DNA of 33,938 bases, from NCBI GenBank assembly GCA_938002955.1, contig CALLAA010000258.1, positions 1-33,938 on the forward strand, read 5' to 3'. The translations under genes were made by a program, and so were the position numbers. A model generated the notes under the pieces. The model had not been told where the DNA came from and ran no database searches. It worked only from the letters and a program-made list of their open reading frames with translations. This document shows, piece after piece, positions 14,339-20,706 of the stretch (positions are counted from its first letter, which is position 1; every line of letters starts with the position of its first letter). The DNA comes from an uncultured Acidimicrobiales bacterium. GTDB lineage: Bacteria > Actinomycetota > Acidimicrobiia > Acidimicrobiales > SHLQ01.

Positions 14339-15013
14339 TCAGTCCTTGTGCTCCATGTACTGGAGGAGTCGGGTCATAACCTCGTCGGTCGACTTCTCGA
14401 TGGCGCCTACGTCGAACGGCGGCTGCGGGTCGTACTCGATCATCAGCTGCATGGCCTTGGCGGCAACATCATCGACGAGCAGTTCACTCAGACGGAGTGC
14501 CATGTCGATTCCTGAAGATACGCCGGCGGCGGTGATAATCCGTTCCTCGAGATGTTCAACGACTCGCGTCCCGGTTGGGGTCGCACCCTGCTTCTCGAGC
14601 GTGTCGTAGGCGCCCCAGTGGGTGGTCGCTGTCAGACCGTTGAGCAAGCCCGCCGCGCCCAGCACGATCGACCCGGTACAGACCGACGTGGTGAATTTTG
14701 TGGTCTCGTGGGCTGATCGAAGCCACTCGAGGAGCGCCTCGTCCTCCATTGCCACTCGCGTCCCGACCCCGCCAGGAACGACGATGACATCGGGGGTTGG
14801 CTTGTCGGCATAGGTGGCATCGGAGGTGATACCGAGAAACCCGTTTTCGGTGCGATATTCGCCGGTGCGTGCGCCGATGAACGTGACCGTGGCGCCGGGG
14901 AGGCGTTGCAGTGTTTCGTATGGCCCGATGGCGTCGAGCGCGGTCAGGCGGTCGAAGATCGGAATGACAATGTCGATCGGCGGTGCGTCGGCGACGGAGT
15001 CTGTGGTGCTCAT
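14339..15013 (-). CDS. DJ-1/PfpI family protein, isonitrile hydratase-like
   Basis: 224-aa glutamine-amidotransferase-like protein. DVIVVPGGVGTR, then the nucleophile elbow SVCTGSIVLGAAGLL with the reactive Cys at about residue 114, then ATTHWGAYDTL define the isonitrile hydratase/GlxA branch of the DJ-1 superfamily. The C-terminal MQLMIEYDPQPPFDVG is very like isonitrile hydratases. The activity would be hydration of isonitriles to N-substituted formamides, but many close relatives are uncharacterised. Its ATG overlaps the stop of the upstream AraC/GlxA gene as ATGA, so translation is coupled. The regulator has a homologous sensor domain, which suggests a common ligand type. Confidence 0.85.
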   Translation of the reverse strand: MSTTDSVADAPPIDIVIPIFDRLTALDAIGPYETLQRLPGATVTFIGARTGEYRTENGFLGITSDATYADKPTPDVIVVPGGVGTRVAMEDEALLEWLRSAHETTKFTTSVCTGSIVLGAAGLLNGLTATTHWGAYDTLEKQGATPTGTRVVEHLEERIITAAGVSSGIDMALRLSELLVDDVAAKAMQLMIEYDPQPPFDVGAIEKSTDEVMTRLLQYMEHKD

Positions 15014-16035
15014 GATGTTCCCTGTTCGTGTTTCGGCTTGTGGTCGGTCGTGTTCTTCGAGGGGGTAAGGGTGGTGGTTCGGCGATAATCGGCGGGCGAG
15101 ATTCCGAGTCGCCTGTGAAAGGCGCGTCGGAGTGTTTCCGGGCTGGAGAATCCAGTTCGAGATGCCACGCCTGCCAGTCCGGTCGTCTCCCGCTCCAGAA
15201 TCGATCGAGCGGCTTCGACCCGAATGCGATCCACATAGCGCGCCGGCGATTCGCCGACCTCGCTACGAAAGATCCGAGTGAAGTGTCGTTCGGACATGCC
15301 AACGGCGGAGGCGAGTGAGGCGACGGTGAGGTCGGATTCGGGCGAGCGGTGGATGAGATCACACGCGTCGCGAATTGGTTGGACTTCGGTGGCTTCACTC
15401 CACACCGGGGCGCCGAACTGGCTCTGTCCGCCCGGCCGCCGCAGGTAGACAACGAGATGTCGGGCAACCAGCTGCGCCACCGACGCGCCACAGTCGGCTT
15501 CCACCATTGCGAGGGCAAGGTCGATGCCCGCGGTGACACCAGCCGATGTCCAGACCTTGCCATCGACGAGGAAGATCGGATCGGGGTCGACCCGCAACCG
15601 GGGAAATCGGGTGGCCAGCAGCCCAGCCCACGCCCAATGGGTCGTCACTCGTTGTTCGGTGATGAGGCCGGCTTCGGCGAGCAGAAACGTGCCGGTGCAC
15701 ACCGACGCAACCCGTTCTGCATCGGTGGCACATCGCACCATCCACTCAAGCATCTCTGAGTGTTCGCCCAGATTGCGGGTCGTTCTCCCACCGGGCACGA
15801 GAAGGATGCGCACCGGGCCATTCGGCGTTGCACGAAACGTTTCCGTGGGAGCGACTCGCATGCCGCTTTCACTCAGGACCGGCTCGAGGGTTGAGGCGAC
15901 GAGTTGTACGTCGTAGCGATCGGCGTCGATTCCGAGCACGTCCATTGCTTCGTTCGCACCAATGAAGACCTCGTGTGGCCCAGTGATGTCGAGCGGCTGG
16001 TACCCCGCAAACATCGGGATCAGAACGTTGCGCAT
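15010..16035 (-). CDS. GlxA-type AraC-family transcriptional regulator with DJ-1/PfpI domain
   Basis: 341 aa. Residues 1-190 are a DJ-1/PfpI-like domain (LDITGPHEVFIGANEA, ILLVPGGRTTRN, SVCTGTFLLAEAGLI, VTTHWAWAGLLATRFP) that probably binds a small molecule. Residues about 230-330 hold two AraC helix-turn-helix motifs (VASLASAVGMSERHFTRIFR and LAGVASRTGFSSPETLRRAF), closing with GISPADYRR. The ATG at 16033-16035 matches the start of the family domain (MRNVLIPMFAGYQPLD); the longer frame runs into the intergenic region. It is the first gene of a two-gene operon. It diverges from the alpha/beta hydrolase operon, so it is the obvious candidate to bind the intergenic operator array. Confidence 0.92.
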   Translation of the reverse strand: MRNVLIPMFAGYQPLDITGPHEVFIGANEAMDVLGIDADRYDVQLVASTLEPVLSESGMRVAPTETFRATPNGPVRILLVPGGRTTRNLGEHSEMLEWMVRCATDAERVASVCTGTFLLAEAGLITEQRVTTHWAWAGLLATRFPRLRVDPDPIFLVDGKVWTSAGVTAGIDLALAMVEADCGASVAQLVARHLVVYLRRPGGQSQFGAPVWSEATEVQPIRDACDLIHRSPESDLTVASLASAVGMSERHFTRIFRSEVGESPARYVDRIRVEAARSILERETTGLAGVASRTGFSSPETLRRAFHRRLGISPADYRRTTTLTPSKNTTDHKPKHEQGTS

Positions 16036-16128
16036 GGTTCCAGCAAAGCGAACTCCCACGATGGCGTCAATGACGCATATCCCACGTTTCCCGCCACGCC
16101 ATCCCAACAAACTCAACAATCACGACAG

Positions 16129-16172
16129 TTTCGTACCTGGTACCTTTCGGGCGAAACGTACCAGGTACGAAA
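16129..16172. promoter_or_regulatory. 44-bp near-perfect inverted repeat between divergent operons
   Basis: Two 21-bp arms (16129-16149 and 16152-16172) separated by 2 bp match at 20 of 21 positions; the one mismatch is C16144 against C16157. Each arm contains its own 11-bp palindrome (GTACCTGGTAC at 16133-16143, GTACCAGGTAC at 16158-16168). Confidence 0.85.
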
Positions 16173-16182
16173 GTTCGGTTTG

Positions 16183-16193
16183 GTAGCAGGTAC
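16183..16193. promoter_or_regulatory. third operator copy (GTAGCAGGTAC), overlapping the -10
   Basis: It differs from the 16158-16168 site at one base. The three palindromes have centres at 16138, 16163 and 16188, exactly 25 bp apart. This copy overlaps the TACGGT -10 of the alpha/beta hydrolase gene, so binding here should block transcription. Confidence 0.7.
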
Positions 16194-16196
16194 GGT
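16191..16196 (+). promoter_or_regulatory. -10 element (TACGGT) of the alpha/beta hydrolase operon
   Basis: TACGGT lies 6 nt before the ATG at 16203, the same sequence and spacing as at nei. It supports the ATG over an in-frame TTG at 16197. Confidence 0.5.
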
Positions 16197-16202
16197 TTGG
16201 AA

Positions 16203-16976
16203 ATGGTTGCAGTCGACGTTGCATACACGGTTTCTGGCTCGGGCCCACCGCTCTACATGGTCCATGGCATCGGTAGCCGCAAGGAGACCTGGAACGCGAT
16301 CACCGAAGCGTTCGCCGACGACTTCACGTGTGTCGCCCTTGACCTGCGCGGCCATGGCGAGAGCCCGGTGCCAGCAGTGCCGTACACACTCGATGACCTT
16401 ATCGACGACGTCGAAGCCGTTCGCGAGAAGCTCGGCCACGAGGCCATCCACATCATTGGCCATTCGCTCGGCGGGCAGATCGGACCGGGATACGCCCATC
16501 GATACCCAACCCGAACGCTAAGCGTTGGCCTTCTCAGCACCGCGGCTGGCCGCACCCCCGACGACAGCGCCAGGGTCAAAGCGGTTGTGGCACGTATGCG
16601 CGAAGAAGGTATCGAGAATGTGCTGATGACTCTTGTTGATCGCTGGTACACCGAGTCGTTTTCGGCCGCGAACCCCGACGTCATTGCACGGCGAATAGAC
16701 CAGGTTCTCACCACCCCACCGGAGGTGTTCCTTTCCGTCTTCGACGTGTACGCCGAGACCGAGATGATCCACTGGTTACCCGAGGTCACCGCTCCCTGCC
16801 TTATTGTCACCGGCGAAAACGACCCAGGCTGCAGTCCACGGCTCAATCGCATCATTCACGGCGCACTACCCAACAGCGAGCTCGTGATCCTCGACGACCT
16901 GCGTCACTCGATCGTCGTCGAAGCACCCGAGCGAGTAATCGCACCCCTACGAGAGTTTCTTGACCGAGTCGGCTAA
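16203..16976 (+). CDS. alpha/beta-fold hydrolase
   Basis: 257 aa. The oxyanion-hole region is YMVHGIGSRKETW. The nucleophile elbow GHSLGG places Ser at about residue 92. The acid is probably Asp in VTGENDPGCSP, and the catalytic His is in LDDLRHSIVVEAPE. DLRGHGESP is typical of the 3-oxoadipate enol-lactonase / haloperoxidase-like group. No signal peptide is seen. It is the first gene of an operon with two 2-oxoglutarate-dependent oxygenases (42 nt to the next start) and sits under a three-site operator array. It probably hydrolyses an ester or lactone of the compound the oxygenases act on, which is inference. Confidence 0.87.
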   Translation: MVAVDVAYTVSGSGPPLYMVHGIGSRKETWNAITEAFADDFTCVALDLRGHGESPVPAVPYTLDDLIDDVEAVREKLGHEAIHIIGHSLGGQIGPGYAHRYPTRTLSVGLLSTAAGRTPDDSARVKAVVARMREEGIENVLMTLVDRWYTESFSAANPDVIARRIDQVLTTPPEVFLSVFDVYAETEMIHWLPEVTAPCLIVTGENDPGCSPRLNRIIHGALPNSELVILDDLRHSIVVEAPERVIAPLREFLDRVG

Positions 16977-17018
16977 CCGGCATGGCCGACGCGCAAAGAG
17001 ATCTGAGACACTGACCCA

Positions 17019-17912
17019 ATGGCTGACTCCCAATCACGCGCGACGACGGTCCAATGGAACATCGTGGACGACATGGGACCGCTCGCGAATGCGACTCGGC
17101 GCGAGGCCATCACGATCGACCAACAGCTGATCGATGACTTCCAGCGAGATGGCGTCTGCTACGTGCCCGGCGCCTTCGTCGAGTGGGTCGAACCGCTTCG
17201 GGCCGGTCTTGGTCGGGTGATGTCCGCGCCCGATGACTACGCCTTCACGAGCGACAGCGCAGAACCTGGGGAACCTGGTCGGTTCTTTGACACGTACTGC
17301 AACTGGCAGCGCGTGCCCGAATTCTCCACGTTCGCGCTGACTTCGACCGCGGCGTCGCTTGCGGCGCAATGTATGCAGTCCTCTACCGCCCAGTTCTTCC
17401 ATGAGCATGCCTTCGCCAAGGAGTCCGGCACGCAAAAGGCCACCCCGTGGCATCACGACCTCCCCTACTACTGCATCGATGGCCACCAAACAGCGAGCGT
17501 CTATGTGGCACTCGACGACACGCCCGCCGAAACCGCTGTGCGCTTTCTCGCCGGGTCCCACCGAGATGGCAACACCTATGTTCCCCGCCGTTTCCGAACC
17601 GGGAGCGACTACGACTACGACGATCCAACAATGGTCAGCGCGCCGACATTCGAGGGCGATGACGACGATGCCCGGGTCATCGCACGCGAGCTTTCTGCCG
17701 GTGATGCGATCGTTTTCGACTTCCGGACCCTGCATGGCACCACCGACGCGCCGGTAACGACTCGACGCCGTGCGTTTTCGACCCGATGGCTGGGCGACGA
17801 CATTCGCTACATCGAGCGCCTCGGCGTGACCTCGCCTCCCTTAGACCTCGACCTTGCACCCGGCGATCGCATGCCGGAAACGCTCTTCCCAACCCTCTGG
17901 AGTACGTCATGA
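17019..17912 (+). CDS. phytanoyl-CoA dioxygenase (PhyH) family oxygenase
   Basis: 297-aa Fe(II)/2-oxoglutarate oxygenase. The iron ligands are His145 and Asp147 in TPWHHDLPYY, with distal His239 in DFRTLHGTT. One of the Arg residues in the TTRRRAF stretch about ten residues further on binds 2-oxoglutarate. LAGSHRDGN and LSAGDAIVFDF are typical PhyH core strands. The ligand triad is complete, so it should be active. The substrate is unknown; the family covers fatty acyl-CoA, ectoine and many small-molecule hydroxylases. Its stop overlaps the start of the next gene (ATGA), so the two oxygenases are made together. A GACACT hexamer 6 nt before the ATG may give a second leaderless start. Confidence 0.88.
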   Translation: MADSQSRATTVQWNIVDDMGPLANATRREAITIDQQLIDDFQRDGVCYVPGAFVEWVEPLRAGLGRVMSAPDDYAFTSDSAEPGEPGRFFDTYCNWQRVPEFSTFALTSTAASLAAQCMQSSTAQFFHEHAFAKESGTQKATPWHHDLPYYCIDGHQTASVYVALDDTPAETAVRFLAGSHRDGNTYVPRRFRTGSDYDYDDPTMVSAPTFEGDDDDARVIARELSAGDAIVFDFRTLHGTTDAPVTTRRRAFSTRWLGDDIRYIERLGVTSPPLDLDLAPGDRMPETLFPTLWSTS

Positions 17913-18676
17913 GCTGGATCGACACCGACGCGCACCCCATCGCCGACGTTGACTATCGAGCGCAATGCGCTGACCAGCTCGACTCGGCGGGAGCGCTCGT
18001 GCTCTCCGGTTTCTTCAGCGGCGCATTCGTCGATGCCGTACGCGCCGAATCCGCGGACCGCGAGGCCGAGGGGTACTTCGCGTCGAGCACCCACAACATC
18101 TGGCTGACCCCGCCCGACCCTCAGCTCGGTGAAGACCACATCTACAACCGTCAGATCGTGAGCACCAAGGGCCTGCTCGCCGACGACCAGGTCGCGCCGG
18201 ATTCGCCCTTGCGAGCCGTCTACGACGATGAGGTGTTCCGTTCCTTCATCGCCGATGTCGTCGGTGTTGACGCAGTCCATCCCTATGACGATGCGTTGTC
18301 GTCCATCAACGTGCACTTTCACCGCGATGGCGAAGAGCTCGGATGGCATTTCGACAACAGTTCGTTTGCCGTGACGATGCTCATCCAGCCACCCGAGGCT
18401 GGGGGCGAGTTTGAGTACGTCAAGGATCTCCGAAACGCCGAAGCTGGGGAGCAGAACTTCGCAGGCGTTCAAACGGCGATCGATACCCGGACCAGGGTCG
18501 AGACCCTCACCTTTGACCCGACCGACCTCGTGCTCTTCCGAGGACGAAACTCCATGCACCGGGTTGCGCCGAGCCGAGGACAGCGCACTCGGATCCTCGT
18601 CGTCATGGCGTTCAACACCGAGGCTGGCATCGGCCTTTCCGAATCCGCCAAAGCAACCTTCTACGGCCGCTCCTAG
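17909..18676 (+). CDS. 2OG-Fe(II) oxygenase of a second, non-PhyH type
   Basis: 255 aa. The facial triad is His147-x-Asp149 in GWHFDNSSF with distal His217 in NSMHRVAP, and Arg228 in QRTRILVVM is the likely 2-oxoglutarate anchor. EAGGEFEYVKDLR between them is characteristic of a family that includes free amino acid hydroxylases and the BesD/HalD halogenases. Because Asp149 is kept (halogenases have Gly or Ala there), hydroxylation rather than halogenation is predicted. The family link is from memory. The ATG at 17909 overlaps the upstream stop by 4 nt, and longer frames are out of family. It is convergent with the response regulator gene. Confidence 0.83.
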   Translation: MSWIDTDAHPIADVDYRAQCADQLDSAGALVLSGFFSGAFVDAVRAESADREAEGYFASSTHNIWLTPPDPQLGEDHIYNRQIVSTKGLLADDQVAPDSPLRAVYDDEVFRSFIADVVGVDAVHPYDDALSSINVHFHRDGEELGWHFDNSSFAVTMLIQPPEAGGEFEYVKDLRNAEAGEQNFAGVQTAIDTRTRVETLTFDPTDLVLFRGRNSMHRVAPSRGQRTRILVVMAFNTEAGIGLSESAKATFYGRS

Positions 18677-18697
18677 GCCTGGCAAACAACGAGGGGT

Positions 18698-19360
18698 TCA
18701 GATCCCTTTTTGGACGCGGCCGGTTTCGTACGCCCACATGGCAATCTCCACGCGGTTGCGCGCTCCGAGCTTGTTCATGAGGCTCGCCAGGTGCGTTTTC
18801 ACCGTGCTGAGGCTGATGTACAGCTCGTTCGCGACTTCTTCGTTCGTGTGCCCCGCTGCCACCGACAACAACACCTCTTCCTCACGATCGGTGAGTGACT
18901 CGATCGGCTGATCGGGAGGAGATGTCGCGCTCGCATCGGCAAAGGCGCTGAGCAACCGAACCGTCACACTCGGCGCAATGAGCGCATCCCCAGCAGCAGC
19001 GGCATGCACTGCTTGCACCAGAAGTTCCGGGCCAGCATCCTTCAGCAGAAAACCGCGCGCTCCAGCCTTCAGCGCACCATGGACGTACTCGTCGAGGTCG
19101 AACGTGGTGATCACCACGACGGCGAGTGGATCATCGACATCGGGTCCGGCAAGGAGTTCCGTCGCCGCAATACCGTCCAGCTCGGGCATTCGAATATCGA
19201 ACAGGCAAACGTCGGGGCGAAGGCGACGCGCCACCTCGACAGCTTCTCTTCCGTCCGCTGCAGTTCCGACGACCTCGATCGTCGGCTGAGCGTTGAGGAT
19301 CATCTCCAGGCCGACGCGCACCAGATCCTGATCGTCAGCGATCACGACGCGGATGGTCAT
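18698..19360 (-). CDS. NarL/FixJ-type response regulator
   Basis: 220 aa. The receiver domain (about 1-120) has acidic residues in VVIADDQDLVR, the phospho-acceptor Asp in DVCLFDIRMPELDG (about residue 54), Thr in VVITTFD and Lys in FLLKDAG. The C-terminal LuxR-type helix-turn-helix (about 150-215) includes LTDREEEVLLSVAAG and SLSTVKTHLASLMNKLGARNR. Its ATG overlaps the stop of the sensor kinase gene by 4 nt. The divergent MMPL transporter is the likeliest target. Orphan autoregulation cannot be excluded. Confidence 0.94.
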   Translation of the reverse strand: MTIRVVIADDQDLVRVGLEMILNAQPTIEVVGTAADGREAVEVARRLRPDVCLFDIRMPELDGIAATELLAGPDVDDPLAVVVITTFDLDEYVHGALKAGARGFLLKDAGPELLVQAVHAAAAGDALIAPSVTVRLLSAFADASATSPPDQPIESLTDREEEVLLSVAAGHTNEEVANELYISLSTVKTHLASLMNKLGARNRVEIAMWAYETGRVQKGI

Positions 19361-20538
19361 CGGCTCGAGCTCGCGATCGGCAGCTCCGCTTTGACGAGCC
19401 AACCGCCCGCTGGGCCTGGCCCCGCATCGAGGGTCCCACCGAGCAATCGTGCCCGCTCGGCCATCCCGACGAGTCCGTATCCCGGCGATTCACTTCGAGG
19501 GGAGTTGGTGCTGTTCACCTTGCCATCGTCGCGCACCGTGAGCTGATATGCGTCGGCCACCCGCTCAACCTGCACGTCGACACGAGATGCACCGGTCGCA
19601 TGGCGCACCGCGTTGGTGACCGATTCCTGAGCGATTCGGAAGATCGCCGCGCCAAGTGCCGACGGCACGTCGGTCTCGGCTGGCGAATCGACAGCCACGT
19701 CGAGCCCGCCCACTCTCCCTGCAAGCGACTCGAGTTCTCGGAGCCCGGGTTGAGGTGCGAGCTCGGCGGCTTCATCGCCGCGCAACGAGCCAACCATCGA
19801 GCGCATGTCAGCGAGCGTGCGGGCCGCGGCCTCCTCGATACTCGCCAGGGCGTGTTCTGCTGCGGCTGGGTTCGTCGCCGCGACGGTGCGACCGGCTTGT
19901 GCCTGGATCGCGATCGCCGAGACGTGATGGGCAACCGAGTCGTGGAGCTCACGAGCGATCTGTTCCCGTTCGGCCGAACGTACCTCGACGATGGCTTGCT
20001 CAGCGGATCGTCGTTGCGCCCGAACGAGAGCTCCAGCCTCGGCCGGCACAGCCATAACAATGAACCCACCGATGAACTCGCCGACGCCGTTCCAATCGAT
20101 GACCGCGTTGAGTAACCCCGCGGCAACGAAGGCGCCGACGCCGATCAAGCAGTCACGACCGGACCCCCACCGGAATAGCGAATACACACTGAACAGCACG
20201 AAGATCGCCGTGTACGGACCGTCGGGGACCTCGGCGAAAATCGCTGCGGCGAGCAACGTCGCATTCATGGCGATGAAGGTGATCAACATCATGAGAAGCG
20301 GTTTTGTCCGACGCCACAGCATGGACGGGATCAGGGCAAACACGAGCGTCATGTGCCAGTGACGCCAGATCAACGGCTCGTTGAAGATCCACTCCATCGT
20401 GCCCGCAAAGACCAGCGCTGCGACCAACCACCAGTCACGGGCGACCCGTTTCGGCGGGTTTGGAATCGCTGGCTCACTGAAGAAGCCCACGGTCGAGCGT
20501 CGGATGTCGCTCGTTGGTGAAAGGAATGAACCGGCCAT
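19357..20538 (-). CDS. sensor histidine kinase (HisKA_3 / NarL-associated)
   Basis: 393 aa from the chosen start. Five to six membrane helices occupy about residues 32-170 with very short loops, so the signal is probably sensed in or at the membrane. The HisKA_3 dimerisation helix contains the phospho-acceptor His in QIARELHDSVAHHVSAIAIQ. The ATPase domain has IFRIAQESVTNAVRHA (N box), VRDDGK and GYGLVGMAERARLLGG. The start at 20536-20538 is preferred over an upstream ATG at 20658 because a TACGCT -10 lies 7 nt before it and the longer version would cover the divergent promoter. The architecture resembles DesK/LiaS-like envelope-stress sensors. Confidence 0.9.
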   Translation of the reverse strand: MAGSFLSPTSDIRRSTVGFFSEPAIPNPPKRVARDWWLVAALVFAGTMEWIFNEPLIWRHWHMTLVFALIPSMLWRRTKPLLMMLITFIAMNATLLAAAIFAEVPDGPYTAIFVLFSVYSLFRWGSGRDCLIGVGAFVAAGLLNAVIDWNGVGEFIGGFIVMAVPAEAGALVRAQRRSAEQAIVEVRSAEREQIARELHDSVAHHVSAIAIQAQAGRTVAATNPAAAEHALASIEEAAARTLADMRSMVGSLRGDEAAELAPQPGLRELESLAGRVGGLDVAVDSPAETDVPSALGAAIFRIAQESVTNAVRHATGASRVDVQVERVADAYQLTVRDDGKVNSTNSPRSESPGYGLVGMAERARLLGGTLDAGPGPAGGWLVKAELPIASSSR

Positions 20539-20545
20539 GCAGGCA

Positions 20546-20551
20546 AGCGTA
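20546..20551 (-). promoter_or_regulatory. -10 element (TACGCT on minus strand) of the sensor kinase operon
   Basis: On the minus strand TACGCT precedes the ATG by 7 nt. It identifies the probable start of the two-component operon. Confidence 0.45.
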
Positions 20552-20584
20552 AGTGAGATCGGCGGCCGACGTATCGGCCGAAAG

Positions 20585-20627
20585 TACGACCGCGATATCG
20601 GCTCATCGATGGGTTGAGATACGACCG
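20585..20627. promoter_or_regulatory. directly repeated TACGACCG boxes between the kinase and MMPL genes
   Basis: TACGACCG occurs at 20585-20592 and again at 20620-20627, 35 bp apart, in the divergent promoter region. These are candidate response-regulator sites; the evidence is repetition only. Confidence 0.3.
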
Positions 20628-20706
20628 TTCCTCCGATGCGGGAATCGGCCCCGGTCATAACGATGAAGCAGTACCAATTTCGAACATTGCTTATCAGGAG
20701 GACATC

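Noticed and set aside
16197..16202. TTG as the start of the alpha/beta hydrolase
   Set aside because: The ATG two codons later fits the -10 spacing and avoids starting inside the predicted transcription start.
17034..17735. Long minus-strand frame opposite the first PhyH gene
   Set aside because: The plus strand has the complete His-x-Asp...His triad. The opposite frame is a low-complexity, Arg/Gly/Val-rich translation typical of shadows.
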